Shown: positions 1 to 8,293, counted from the first letter of the stretch. The stretch is 64,000 bases of DNA from DASSUW01 sp963792385 (GCA_963792385.1 CAWBVZ010000012.1:620001-684000); one strand, 5' to 3'. The notes: a model not told the origin generated them from the sequence alone. Translations and numbers: made by a program.

Positions 1-1
1 C

Positions 2-358
2 GACGCCGCGCTGCGAAAGCTCGGAACGCGCCGCGGCGTCACCGGCCCGCGGCGGCGGGCCGCGACGGGCTGGGATGCACTCACCGACACCGAGCTCAAC
101 GTCGTCCGCCTGGTCGCGGAGCGCCTCACGAACCCGGAGATCGGCGAGCGGATGTTCATCTCGCGACGGACGGTCCAGACCCACGTGTCAAGCGCGCTCG
201 CCAAGGTCGGCGTCGCCAACCGGCGCGAGCTGGCCGCCGAGGCCACCCGGCGCGGCGGCTGGCGGCTCCGCGTCGAGGGCGTTGGCGAGGAGACGGAGCA
301 ACCCCAGCCAGCCGTCGAAGTGACCCGACGGCCCGCCGTCGACGAGGACCGAGCCTGA
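2..358 (+). CDS. LuxR-family transcriptional regulator, C-terminal part (5' end outside window)
   Basis: The open frame runs in from the window edge, so only the C-terminus is seen. It holds a complete LuxR/GerE helix-turn-helix: LTDTELNVVRLVAERLTNPEIG, then ISRRTVQTHVSSALAKVGV and RRELAAEA. This is the usual C-terminal DNA-binding domain of LuxR-type ATPase or response regulators; the signal-receiving part is missing. Most family members end soon after the RRELA helix. Here the frame continues for about 35 Pro/Glu/Arg-rich residues that lie over an antisense ORF (188-397), so the extension may be overlap-driven. The family is certain; the type of regulator cannot be told from this fragment. 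Confidence 0.85.
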   Translation, partial: DAALRKLGTRRGVTGPRRRAATGWDALTDTELNVVRLVAERLTNPEIGERMFISRRTVQTHVSSALAKVGVANRRELAAEATRRGGWRLRVEGVGEETEQPQPAVEVTRRPAVDEDRA

Positions 359-397
359 GGGTGGCGCGCCCCGCTCCACGCTGATCTCGATCCGCAC
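188..397 (-). CDS. possible small protein overlapping the luxR-type gene tail in antisense
   Basis: This minus-strand frame, read from a GTG at 397, begins VRIEISVERGAPPSGSVLVD and continues with GHFDGWLGLLRLLANALD. It has an alternating beta-strand pattern followed by an amphipathic helix, more protein-like than a random shadow. It overlaps the C-terminal extension of the convergent LuxR gene by about 170 bp. An in-frame start at 433 would add 12 residues. No good ribosome-binding site is visible, and third-position GC is high in both frames, so composition does not decide. I do not recognise a named family. Low confidence. Confidence 0.35.
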   Translation of the reverse strand: MRIEISVERGAPPSGSVLVDGGPSGHFDGWLGLLRLLANALDAEPPAAAPGGLGGQLAPVGDADLGERA

Positions 398-483
398 GTC
401 GCCAAGCGTGCCGCCCGCCTCTCCGCGATACATCCGCCACTGTGGCGGATGTCTTCGCCGCCGCCGCGGGCGATGCTCGCCGC

Positions 484-2367
484 ATGCTCCGCTCAGCCAT
501 CGCGATCGTCGCGACCCTCGCGCTTGCCCCCGCCGCGCATGCCGGCACCTTTCAGGTCGACACCGACGCCGACGTGCCGGTGGCGAACGCCGCCGACTGC
601 ACCGACGCCAACACCGGCACGCTGTGCAGTGTCCGCGACGCCCTCGCCGCCGCGGCGGGGAGCGACGAAGACGACCGCGTCGAGGTGCCCGCCGGCGTCT
701 ACGTGCTCACCGGCGGCAGCCTGCAGACGGCGGGCGCCTTCGGAGTGACGATCGCCGGCGCGGGCGCTGCCGTCACCACGTTCGACGGCGACGACCTGTC
801 ACGCGTTCTGACGCTCGGCGCCAACACGACGATCGAGGGTGTGACGATCCGAGACGGGCGTGACGCGGGCTCGGGTGGGGGCATCCTCGCCGACCAGGGT
901 GCGCTCGTGCTGCGTGACAGCGTCGTCGAGAGCAACGAGGCGGAGGAGGGCGGCGGCATTGCGATCGGCACCGTTGGCCCGAACCGGGTCGAGCGCAGCG
1001 CCGTTCGCGACAACCGCGCCGACTCGCGCGGCGGCGGGATCCGGACCGCGGACGGCGGCGATCCGCTGACGATCGTCGACAGCACCGTCGCGTCGAACCG
1101 CGCGGAGCCGGCGAGCGGAGGCTACGCGTCGGGCGGAGGCATATTCGCGGACAGCGAACTCACGCTCGACCGCGTCGCCCTGACCCAGAATGCCGCGATC
1201 GCGCCAGCCCTCAGCGACGATACGGCGACCGGCGGCGGCGCGACCTTGCTCGATGACCTCGAGATGATCGACAGCACGGTGGCGGGGAACCGCGCCACCG
1301 GCCTGAACGGGGCAGAGGCGCGCGGCGGGGGGCTGTACCTCGCGGGGCCGGACCCCACGGAGGTCCGCGGCAGCACGTTCACGGACAACGCCGCGGCCGC
1401 CACCGCCAGCGGGGCCGAAGGGGGCGCGATCCGGCAGTTCGGGGGCGCGGTGGAGATCACGAACAGCACGCTCTCTGGGAATACCGTCTCCGCCACGGGC
1501 GGGGCGGCCGTCGCTCGTGGCGGTGGCGCGACGCTCGACGCCGCCACGCTGACCAACGTGACGCTGACCGGCAACACGGCGTCAGGCAACGGGGCGGCGG
1601 GCGGCAGCCTGTTCTCCCCGGGTGCGGTCCTGCGCAACACGATCGTGACCGGCGGCTGCGGGTCCGCCGTGGCGCAGGCCACGAACAGCACCGACAGCGG
1701 CACCTCATGCGGGCTCGCGCCCGGCGCCGGCAACCGCAGCGGCGTCGACCCGCTGCTCGGGCCGCTCGCGTCCAATGGCGGTCCCACGCAGACGCACGCG
1801 CTCCTGCCCGCAAGCCCGGCGCTCGACGCGGGGACCGGTGTGGGCGCCCCGGCGACCGACCAGCGCGGCGTCCGGCGCCCGCAGGGGACAAGCGTCGACA
1901 TCGGCGCCTTCGAGCTCGCGGTCGCGCAGCCGCCGCCGGGCGGCGGGGCGCCGGCGGCCGACACGATCGCGCCGCTCTTCACCGGGCGCCTCGTGCTGTC
2001 GCCGCCGGCGTTCCGCGCTGCGGCCGGGACCTCGGTTCGGTTCTCGCTCAGCGAGGCCGCCACGGTCACGCTCGCGGTCGAGCGCCGGACGACCGGACGG
2101 CGCGTGGGTGGCCGCTGCGTCAAGCGCACGAGCCGCAACCGCGCACGGCGCCACTGCAGCCGGTACGTCCGGCTCGCAGGGAGCCTCACCAGCGCCGGGG
2201 CGGCGGGCGCCAACCGCGTCCGGTTCACGGGTCGACTGCGCAGCCGCAAGCTCCCGGCCGCCCGCTACCGGCTGCGGGCCACGGCGATCGACGTGGCCGG
2301 CAACCGGTCGCAGCCATCGCGGGCGGCGTTCAGGATCCTTCGGCCTACGGCGTCGGGTCGCGGTTGA
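484..2367 (+). CDS. secreted right-handed beta-helix protein (choice-of-anchor Q type)
   Basis: About 627 residues from the ATG at 484, which begins directly with a signal peptide (MLRSAIAIVATLALAPAAHA). A CSLRDA-like segment (TLCSVRDALAAAAG) follows. Then come roughly 350 residues of degenerate parallel beta-helix repeats with recurring GGGI/GGGL, NTA and STV/STL motifs, as in pectate-lyase-like adhesins. The stretch DPLLGPLASNGGPTQTHALLPASPALDAG and DQRGVRRPQG...DIGAFE is the choice-of-anchor Q signature. A basic Ig-like C-terminal domain (about 500-627) follows. It probably acts as a surface or secreted adhesin or polysaccharide-binding protein; no catalytic residues are evident. Its end overlaps the convergent ABC permease gene by 23 bp. 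Confidence 0.8.
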   Translation: MLRSAIAIVATLALAPAAHAGTFQVDTDADVPVANAADCTDANTGTLCSVRDALAAAAGSDEDDRVEVPAGVYVLTGGSLQTAGAFGVTIAGAGAAVTTFDGDDLSRVLTLGANTTIEGVTIRDGRDAGSGGGILADQGALVLRDSVVESNEAEEGGGIAIGTVGPNRVERSAVRDNRADSRGGGIRTADGGDPLTIVDSTVASNRAEPASGGYASGGGIFADSELTLDRVALTQNAAIAPALSDDTATGGGATLLDDLEMIDSTVAGNRATGLNGAEARGGGLYLAGPDPTEVRGSTFTDNAAAATASGAEGGAIRQFGGAVEITNSTLSGNTVSATGGAAVARGGGATLDAATLTNVTLTGNTASGNGAAGGSLFSPGAVLRNTIVTGGCGSAVAQATNSTDSGTSCGLAPGAGNRSGVDPLLGPLASNGGPTQTHALLPASPALDAGTGVGAPATDQRGVRRPQGTSVDIGAFELAVAQPPPGGGAPAADTIAPLFTGRLVLSPPAFRAAAGTSVRFSLSEAATVTLAVERRTTGRRVGGRCVKRTSRNRARRHCSRYVRLAGSLTSAGAAGANRVRFTGRLRSRKLPAARYRLRATAIDVAGNRSQPSRAAFRILRPTASGRG

Positions 2368-3136
2368 ACAGGTGCTTGGCCCACACGTATCCGGCCAGCC
2401 CGATGGCGGCGCACCAGGCGACGGCGAGGGTGCCGCTGTTGCCGATCGGGGTGCCCATCAGCAGTCCCCTGAGCGTCTCCATGATCGGCGTGAACGGCTG
2501 GTTCTCGGCGAACCAGCGCAGGCCGGCCGGCATCGAGTCGGTGGGGACGAATCCGCTGCCGAGGAACGGCAGCAAGAGCAGCGGCATGGGGAGGTTGCTC
2601 GCGGTCTCGACGCTCTTGCTCACCATGCCGAGCGCGACCGACAGCCACGTGAGCGCGATCGTGAGCATCGCGAGGACGCCGATCGTCGCGATCCAGTCGA
2701 GCGCATCCGCGCTGGGACGGAATCCGACGAGGAGCGCGACGGCGATCACGAGCGCTAGGCCGATCATCGTCTGGATCAGGGTGCCGAGGACGTGCCCGGT
2801 CAGCACCGACGCGCGGGAGATGGCCATCGTGCGGAACCGCGCGATGATCCCTTCGGTCATGTCCATCGCGACCGATATCGCCGTCCCCTGAGCGGCGGCG
2901 GCGACGGTGATCACGAGGATTCCGGGAGTGACGTAGTTGACGTAGTCCTCGCGACCGCCGGAGAGGCCATCGATTCCGGCGCCGAGCGTGCCGCCGAACA
3001 CGTAGACGAACAGCAGCAGGAAGACGACCGGCATGCCGACGAGCAGCACGGTCATCGAGGGATACCGCAGCAGGTGGCGAAGCTGGCGGCGCAGCATTGT
3101 CGCCGCGTCGGTTGCGGCGTAGGAGAGGGTGCTCAT
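2345..3136 (-). CDS. ABC-2 type exporter permease (DrrB-like)
   Basis: 263 residues. A cytoplasmic N-terminus (MLRRQLRHLLRYPSMT) leads into about six hydrophobic segments, with the ABC-2/DrrB pattern: YVTPGILVITVAAAAQGTAI, then EGIIARFRTMAISRASVLTGHV, and a late GFVPTDSMPAGLRWFAENQPFTPI. The family exports drugs, lipids or other hydrophobic compounds with a DrrA-type ATPase. The start ATG at 3136 overlaps the stop of the upstream ATPase gene as ATGA, with GAAGGAAG upstream, so the two are translationally coupled. It is the last gene of the RHH-DUF4097-ABC operon. The substrate cannot be inferred. Confidence 0.9.
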   Translation of the reverse strand: MSTLSYAATDAATMLRRQLRHLLRYPSMTVLLVGMPVVFLLLFVYVFGGTLGAGIDGLSGGREDYVNYVTPGILVITVAAAAQGTAISVAMDMTEGIIARFRTMAISRASVLTGHVLGTLIQTMIGLALVIAVALLVGFRPSADALDWIATIGVLAMLTIALTWLSVALGMVSKSVETASNLPMPLLLLPFLGSGFVPTDSMPAGLRWFAENQPFTPIMETLRGLLMGTPIGNSGTLAVAWCAAIGLAGYVWAKHLFNRDPTP

Positions 3137-4077
3137 CGAACTGCTTCCTTCTGGTTGTCGGTGAGGGCGAAGAAGACGTCGTCGAGATCGGGGGTGTGGA
3201 CCGACAGCTCGTCGACCGCAATCGCTTCGGCGTCGAGGTGGTCGAGCAGTGCCCGCAGCGACTGGACGTCGCCGTCGCTCGGGACCTGGAGGCTGAGCTC
3301 GTCGTTGTCGCGGCCGGCCTCGCCGAGGGCGTGGGCTGCCGCTTCGAGCGTTGCGGCGTCGGCGAACCGGAGGCGAATGTGACCCCCGGGGACCAGTCGC
3401 TTGAGCTCGTCCGCGGTGCCCTCGGCAACGATCTTGCCGTGGTCGAGGACCGCGATCCGGTCGGCGAGATGGTCGGCTTCCTCCAGCTGCTGCGTCGTCA
3501 GGAAGACCGTGACCCCGCCCGCCACGAGGTCGCGGATGATCTGCCACATCGTGCGTCGGCTGCGCGGGTCCAGGCCGGTGGTCGGCTCGTCGAGGAAGAC
3601 GATCCGCGGGTCGCCGACCAGGCCCATCGCGAGGTCGAGCCGGCGGCGCATGCCACCGGAGTAGGTGGCGGCGGGCTTGTTGGCCGCGTCGGCGAGGTCG
3701 AACCGGTCGAGCAGCTCGGCGGCGCGCCGGCGGCCTTCCGGGCGGCCGAGGTGGTGCAGGTCGGCCATCAGGATCAGGTTCTCCCGGCCGGTCAGCAGGT
3801 TGTCGACGGCCGAGAACTGGCCGGTGACGCCGATCGCTGCGCGGACCGCGTCAGGGTCGCGGGCGAGGTCGTGGCCGGCGACGCGCAGCTCGCCGCCGTC
3901 GGCACTGATGAGGGTGGAGAGGATGTGGACGATCGTGGTCTTGCCGGCGCCGTTGGGGCCGAGTAGCGCGTAGATGGTCCCCTCGGCGACGTCGAGGTCG
4001 ACGCCGTCGAGCACGACGTGGTCGCCGTAGGACTTGCGCAGGCCGGTAGCCGCGATCGCCGATCGCGAGATTCTCAT
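3133..4077 (-). CDS. ABC exporter ATP-binding protein (daunorubicin-resistance DrrA family)
   Basis: 314 residues with a complete ABC cassette: Walker A GPNGAGKTT (about residue 40), Q-loop GVTGQFSAVDNLLTG, signature YSGGMRRRLDLA, Walker B IVFLDEPTTGLD, and a switch histidine replaced by Gln in FLTTQQLEEAD, as in the DrrA subfamily. The C-terminal 80 residues match the DrrA regulatory tail, ending TPDLDDVFFALT. It energises the permease encoded immediately downstream. AAGGAG precedes the ATG at 4077. It lies 36 bp after the DUF4097 gene in the same operon. The family assignment is secure; the transported compound is unknown. Confidence 0.93.
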   Translation of the reverse strand: MRISRSAIAATGLRKSYGDHVVLDGVDLDVAEGTIYALLGPNGAGKTTIVHILSTLISADGGELRVAGHDLARDPDAVRAAIGVTGQFSAVDNLLTGRENLILMADLHHLGRPEGRRRAAELLDRFDLADAANKPAATYSGGMRRRLDLAMGLVGDPRIVFLDEPTTGLDPRSRRTMWQIIRDLVAGGVTVFLTTQQLEEADHLADRIAVLDHGKIVAEGTADELKRLVPGGHIRLRFADAATLEAAAHALGEAGRDNDELSLQVPSDGDVQSLRALLDHLDAEAIAVDELSVHTPDLDDVFFALTDNQKEAVR

Positions 4078-4113
4078 GAGATTGCTCCTTCAGGATGTGC
4101 TGCTGAGTGCTTG

Positions 4114-4959
4114 TCAGGGACGCCGGACCACGACGCTGCCGGCGGTCGTGCGGGCGCGCACCTCGACGGTCTCGGCCGACGCGTCGGGAGCCTCGGAGGC
4201 TTCGAGCGCGTTGCGGACCTTGCCGGCCGCGGCGCGCACGTCGAGCCAGGCGGCGGTGCCCTCGCGGATGCCGACCTCGAGGTCGCCGAGCGACGTCTCG
4301 AGCACGACGGAGCCGCGGACGACCTCGCCCAGTCGGACATCGCCGTTCGCGGACTTGGCGACCACGCTGGCGTGCGCGAGGTCGACGGCGATGTCGCCGT
4401 TGGCCCCGTTGATCCGCAGGTCGCCGCCGGCCGAGCCGACCCAGGTGTCGCCGTTGGAGTTCTTGATCACGGCGCTGCCGACGAGCTCGCCTACGCGCAC
4501 GTCGCCCGACCCGGTCGCGATCTCGGCGTGGCCGGTCGCGCGGTCCACCGTGACGTCGCCGATGCCGTTCTTCAGGTTCAGGGTGTCGGCCTGGTCGAGG
4601 GCGATGTTGCCCATGCCGGTCTTGATCCGGGAGTCGCCGAGCCGTCCGTCGGAGCGGAAATCGGTCGTCTGTCCGGCGCCGCGCACCTGCGAGCCGGCGG
4701 GCAGCTCGATCGTCACGTCGACCGACCCGCCGCCGCTGCGGCTGAGCCACGAGCGCAGCTTGGGGGCCTTGACGAGCAGCTGCCCGCTCGCGTACTCGAC
4801 GCGGGTCAGCTCGGCGGCCTTGACGTCGTCGCTGTTGGACGCGTCGCTGGGGCGCACGTCGACGACCGTGGCGGTGCCGTCGCCGGCGCTGAGGTGGACG
4901 TCGCCGACGGCGACGTCGATCGTTGCGGTGATCGGTTCGGGGGTGTTGAAGGTCGGCAT
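4114..4959 (-). CDS. DUF4097-family beta-strand repeat protein
   Basis: 281 residues from the ATG at 4959, preceded by a strong GCAGGAGG. The longer open frame above it is excluded because the SD and the conserved MPTFNTPEPITATIDVAVGDV start fit here. The body is a run of short beta-strand repeats of the form GDVxVxxAxGxxxxxTGSGDVRVGE, typical of DUF4097/DUF4098 proteins, which fold as a right-handed beta solenoid. No signal peptide or membrane segment is seen, so it is probably cytoplasmic. It sits between an RHH regulator and a DrrAB-like exporter, an arrangement that suggests an accessory or sensing role for the transporter. The molecular function of this family is not known to me. Confidence 0.85.
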   Translation of the reverse strand: MPTFNTPEPITATIDVAVGDVHLSAGDGTATVVDVRPSDASNSDDVKAAELTRVEYASGQLLVKAPKLRSWLSRSGGGSVDVTIELPAGSQVRGAGQTTDFRSDGRLGDSRIKTGMGNIALDQADTLNLKNGIGDVTVDRATGHAEIATGSGDVRVGELVGSAVIKNSNGDTWVGSAGGDLRINGANGDIAVDLAHASVVAKSANGDVRLGEVVRGSVVLETSLGDLEVGIREGTAAWLDVRAAAGKVRNALEASEAPDASAETVEVRARTTAGSVVVRRP

Positions 4960-5026
4960 GGGGAGGTCCTCCTGCAGGGGGTCAGGGTTCGAAAGTCGGT
5001 GGGTGTTGAACGGGCAGCCGGGGCGG

Positions 5027-5536
5027 TCAGCGCACCCAGCCGGTGTAGGCCTCGCCGAGCCGGCCGCCGCGCTGGGGCGGCCGGCGGTCAGGATCGTCGC
5101 GGGCGATGGCAGCGGCGGCAACGCGGACGAGCCAGGCGTTGACCGACAGCCGCTCACGGCTCGCGGCCTGCTCGACGCCGGCCTTGAGCTGCTCGGGCAG
5201 CCGGAGGTTGATGCGCGCCGTTGCGGCCTCGTCGCCGTCCGGCGGTGCGGGCGGCGGCGAGGCGTCGGCGGTCTCCTCGCCCGGCTCGTCTGCCGGCGCC
5301 GGAGTCACGACGAAGTCCGGCTCGCCGGCCCGCAGGCGCAACTCGACCGAGCCGGGGGCGAGGTCGCGCGTGATCTCGTCGGCGGCGGCGGACAGCGCAT
5401 CGAGCAGCATCAGCCGGACCGCCGACTCGAGCGGAGCAGTCAGGCGATCGGCGAGCGCACGGGCCTCCTCGCCACCGGCTTCAGCGGCGACGGCGAGCTC
5501 GCGACGGAGGTTCTCAACGTAGGTCGTCAGGTCCAT
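5027..5536 (-). CDS. ribbon-helix-helix (HicB-like) transcriptional regulator
   Basis: 169 residues. The N-terminal half (MDLTTYVENLRRELAVAAEAGGEEA...) is helical and resembles a ligand- or partner-binding region. After a Pro/Ala/Asp-rich linker (about 100-120), the C-terminus holds a ribbon-helix-helix fold: ARINLRLPEQLKAGVEQAASRERLSVNAWLVRVAAAAIA. No HicA-like toxin lies beside it, so it reads as a repressor rather than an antitoxin. It is the first gene of the operon leading to DUF4097 and the ABC exporter. Only a few bases separate the ATG from a likely -10 box, so the mRNA may be leaderless. The promoter contains an inverted repeat suited to RHH binding, which suggests autoregulation. 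Confidence 0.82.
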   Translation of the reverse strand: MDLTTYVENLRRELAVAAEAGGEEARALADRLTAPLESAVRLMLLDALSAAADEITRDLAPGSVELRLRAGEPDFVVTPAPADEPGEETADASPPPAPPDGDEAATARINLRLPEQLKAGVEQAASRERLSVNAWLVRVAAAAIARDDPDRRPPQRGGRLGEAYTGWVR

Positions 5537-5571
5537 GGCACCAGTATGGCACCATTATGGTGTCATTGCAA
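5535..5571 (-). promoter_or_regulatory. promoter and palindromic operator of the RHH-DUF4097-ABC operon
   Basis: Read on the minus strand, a -35-like TTGCAA (5571-5566), a 17-bp spacer and a -10-like CATACT (5548-5543) lie six bases before the ATG at 5536, a leaderless arrangement. The spacer contains a near-perfect palindrome, ATGGCACCAT (5546-5555), one base, then ATGGTGTCAT (5557-5566), with one mismatch. A third half-site, ATGGCACCA, occurs in direct orientation at 5535-5543, 11 bp away. RHH repressors bind tandem or inverted short sites of this kind, so I infer it is the operator of the RHH gene it controls. Confidence 0.6.
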
Positions 5572-5647
5572 GGCCAGAGTGACGCCATCGCGGGGTTCAG
5601 GGCTAGCACCGTGGTCGAACCGTGGTTTTTGCGAGAGGATCGCCAGC

Positions 5648-7654
5648 GTGTCGCGATCGCTTCGGATCATCGCCTGCGCGGCGGCGCTCGGCGCGCTCGG
5701 AGCCGCCGCGCTCGTCGCGGTGATGGACGTCCTGGTCGCGTCGCGCGGCGAGGAGTCGTGGAGCGCGGTGGCTGTCGCGCTATTCGTCGTGGGAGTCGCC
5801 ACCCCCGCTTGCGTCGGGCTGTTCCTCGTGCTCCGCCGGCCGCGCACGCTCGTCGCCTGGATCCTGTTGGTCGGCGCGCTCTCCGTCGGCGTCGTGATGG
5901 CCGCGTTCGCTGTGGCCGCGCTGGCGCTGGACGAGGATCCCGGCTCCCGTCTCGGCGCCTGGGCGCTGCTCGTCGCGCAGGAATGGCTGGTGCTGTTCGC
6001 TTGGCCGCTCGCGCTCGCGTACTGCTATCCCGACGGCCGGCTGCCGTCCCGGCGCTGGCGGCCGGTCGCGGCGTTCGCGCTCGCCTCGTGTGGCGGCGCG
6101 ATGCTCCTGCTGCTCGGCCAGGAGACGCTCGAGGGGCCGTACGGCGACGTGCCGAATCCGCTCGGCCTCCATGTCGAGAACGGGCCGCTGACGGCGGTCT
6201 TCTGGGCGTGCTGGGCCGGCGTACTGGCCTCGCTGTTCGGCGGTGCGCTCGCGTTGCGCGCCCACTACAAGGCGGGCGACCGCGACCGGCGCCGCCAGAT
6301 CCTGTGGCTCGCCTACGGGGCGCTGCTATTGCCGCTGTGGCTTGGAGGCACGTCGCTGTGGGGCGTGTTCTTCCCGTCGGTCAGCGACGCCGACGTCCCG
6401 GTGCTGAGCCTGCTCCACACGTGGCTCGCGGTCGCCGTCGCGGTGGCGGTCACGCGGCACGGCCTGTACGCCATCGACCGCCTCTTCAACCGCACGCTCG
6501 TCTACGGGCTGCTGACCGCGCTGCTGGCGGGGACATACGCCGCGGGGGCGCTGCTCGCGGGGCTGCTGGCAGGCGGGTCGGCGTTCGCGGCGTCGGTGGG
6601 AACGCTCGCCGCGGCGCTCGCGTTCCGGCCGCTGCGCGACCGGCTGCAGACGCTGGTCGATCGCCGCTTCGCCCGTGCTCGGTTCGAGGGCGTCCGCCTG
6701 CTGCGCGACTTCCTCGACGACGTGCGCGCCGGTCGCAGCGAGCCCGAGGACGTCGGCGCGGCGGTCGCGCTCGCGCTCGGCGACCCGAGCGCGGAGGTGC
6801 TCTTCCGCCTGCCGGAGACCGGCAGCTACGCCGACCGTCTCGGGCATCTCGTCGAGTCGCTGCCCGACGACGGGCGCGCCCGCTCGGTGATCGGGCGCGA
6901 CAGCCGCGAGGTCGGCGTCCTGCTCCACGACCCGGCGCTCGCCCAGCGGCCGGATCTGCTGCGCGGGGTGCTCGACGCCGCGGCGGTCGCGGTGGAGCTC
7001 GGCCGCCTGCGGGTCGAGCTCCGCCTCCAGCTCGCCGAGGTGGAGTCCTCGCGCGCGCGGATCGCCCAGGCCGGGTACGCCGAGCGGCGCCGGATCGAGC
7101 GCGACCTGCACGACGGAGCACAGCAGCGCCTCGTCACGCTCGGAATCGTGCTCCGGCGGCTGCAGCGCTCGCTGCCCAGCGGGGCGAAGGTCCTGGCTCC
7201 CGCCTTCGACGCCGCCGTCGACGAGGTCGCGGCGACGATTGCCGACCTGCGCACGATCGCCGCCGGCGTGCGCCCTCCGCGTTTGGACGAAGGGCTCGCA
7301 GCCGCGCTCGAGGACCTGGCCCGCGGCGCCGCGGTGCCGGTCGACGTGGAGGCTTCCGGCGACCGCGCTCCGCCCGAGGTCGAGGCCGTCGCGTACTTCA
7401 TCGCCTGCGAGGCGCTCACCAACGCGGTCAAGCACGCGTCGCCGTCGCGCGTGTCGGTTCAGGCCACCCGCGCCGACGGCGTGCTGCGCCTGGTCGTCGC
7501 CGACGACGGGATCGGCGGCGCTAAGAGCGCCGCCGGAACGGGGCTGGCGGGAATGGCCGATCGCGTCGCGGCGCAGGGCGGGACGCTGGCGCTCGACAGC
7601 CCGGCCGGAGCCGGGACGCGAATCGCGGTGGAGCTTCCGTGCGCGTCGTCATAG
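5648..7654 (+). CDS. membrane sensor histidine kinase (NarL/HisKA_3 type)
   Basis: 668 residues from the GTG at 5648, which follows GAGAGGA. The open frame extends more than 1.6 kb further upstream but that part is antisense to the DUF4097 gene. The N-terminal 330 residues contain around eight or nine hydrophobic segments, an MHYT/7TM-like sensor region. A GAF-like region follows (about 335-460). The dimerisation/phospho-acceptor segment is ERRRIERDLHDGAQQRL, with the histidine near 488. The HATPase_c domain carries ACEALTNAVKHA (N box), DDGIGG (G1) and GTGLAGMADRVAAQGG (G2). Its end overlaps the response regulator start by 16 bp, so they form one coupled two-component system. The signal is unknown. 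Confidence 0.9.
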   Translation: MSRSLRIIACAAALGALGAAALVAVMDVLVASRGEESWSAVAVALFVVGVATPACVGLFLVLRRPRTLVAWILLVGALSVGVVMAAFAVAALALDEDPGSRLGAWALLVAQEWLVLFAWPLALAYCYPDGRLPSRRWRPVAAFALASCGGAMLLLLGQETLEGPYGDVPNPLGLHVENGPLTAVFWACWAGVLASLFGGALALRAHYKAGDRDRRRQILWLAYGALLLPLWLGGTSLWGVFFPSVSDADVPVLSLLHTWLAVAVAVAVTRHGLYAIDRLFNRTLVYGLLTALLAGTYAAGALLAGLLAGGSAFAASVGTLAAALAFRPLRDRLQTLVDRRFARARFEGVRLLRDFLDDVRAGRSEPEDVGAAVALALGDPSAEVLFRLPETGSYADRLGHLVESLPDDGRARSVIGRDSREVGVLLHDPALAQRPDLLRGVLDAAAVAVELGRLRVELRLQLAEVESSRARIAQAGYAERRRIERDLHDGAQQRLVTLGIVLRRLQRSLPSGAKVLAPAFDAAVDEVAATIADLRTIAAGVRPPRLDEGLAAALEDLARGAAVPVDVEASGDRAPPEVEAVAYFIACEALTNAVKHASPSRVSVQATRADGVLRLVVADDGIGGAKSAAGTGLAGMADRVAAQGGTLALDSPAGAGTRIAVELPCASS

Positions 7655-8286
7655 CCGAGGACACCGTGCTGCTGCGTGAGGGGCTCGCAGGGCTGCTCGA
7701 GGACGCCGGCCACGAGGTGGTCGGCCGGGCCGGTGACGCCGACGTGCTGCTCGCGCTCGTCGGCGAGCACGCGCCGGACCTCGCGGTCGTCGACGTGCGG
7801 ATGCCACCCAGCTACGACGACGAGGGCACGCGCGCAGCAGCCGAGATCCGCCGCTCGTTCCCGGGGACCGCCGTGCTCGTGCTCTCCCAGCACATCGAGA
7901 CCCGCCACATCGTCGAGCTCGTCACGGCCGGCGGCGGCTTCGGCTACCTGCTCAAGGATCGCGTGCTCGACGTGGACGACTTCCTCGACGCGGCCCAGCG
8001 GGTCAGCGAGGGAGGGTCGGCGCTCGACCCGCAGGTGGTCGCCACGCTGATCGCCGCGCCCAAGCGCCAGAGCGCACTCGACGAGCTCACGCAGCGCGAG
8101 CAGGAGGTGCTGTCGCTGATGGCGGAGGGCCGCACCAACGGCGGCATCGCGCGGCGGCTGTGGCTGACCGAGAAGACGGTCGAGACGCACATCCGCACGA
8201 TCCTCATGAAGCTCGGGCTGCCGGTGAGCAACGACGACCACCGGCGCGTGCTCGCGGTGCTCGCGTACCTGCGGGTTCAGGGCTAG
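7639..8286 (+). CDS. NarL/FixJ-family response regulator
   Basis: 215 residues from a GTG that lies inside the 3' end of the kinase gene. The receiver domain (about 1-120) has the acidic pair AED, the phospho-acceptor Asp52 in LAVVDVRMP, a Thr/Ser region VLVLSQHIE, and the conserved Lys in YLLKDRV. The C-terminal GerE helix-turn-helix (about 148-212) reads LTQREQEVLSLMAEGRTNGGIARRLWLTEKTVETHIRTILMKLGL. It is the cognate partner of the preceding kinase. An 18-bp perfect palindrome spans its stop codon. The targets are not visible from sequence; the next gene downstream, a secreted barrel protein, is one candidate. Confidence 0.93.
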   Translation: MRVVIAEDTVLLREGLAGLLEDAGHEVVGRAGDADVLLALVGEHAPDLAVVDVRMPPSYDDEGTRAAAEIRRSFPGTAVLVLSQHIETRHIVELVTAGGGFGYLLKDRVLDVDDFLDAAQRVSEGGSALDPQVVATLIAAPKRQSALDELTQREQEVLSLMAEGRTNGGIARRLWLTEKTVETHIRTILMKLGLPVSNDDHRRVLAVLAYLRVQG

Positions 8287-8293
8287 CCCTGAA
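8276..8293 (+). terminator. palindrome at the response-regulator stop codon
   Basis: TTCAGGGCTAGCCCTGAA is a perfect 18-bp palindrome centred on the TAG stop codon (8284-8286). It can form a hairpin in RNA with a tight loop and may end transcription of the two-component operon. No U tract follows, so an attenuator or protein-binding site is also possible. Confidence 0.45.

Noticed and set aside
5027..5536. HicAB toxin-antitoxin pair
   Set aside because: Only a HicB-like RHH domain is present; no HicA-like toxin ORF lies next to it.
4034..5647. Long plus-strand open frame upstream of the histidine kinase start
   Set aside because: It is antisense to the DUF4097 and RHH genes and shows no domain; high GC leaves stop-free shadows. 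The kinase starts at 5648 with a fair SD.
5557..7524. 655-residue plus-strand ORF in another frame of the kinase
   Set aside because: Arg/Ala/Pro-rich with no recognisable motif; the kinase frame has intact H, N and G boxes.
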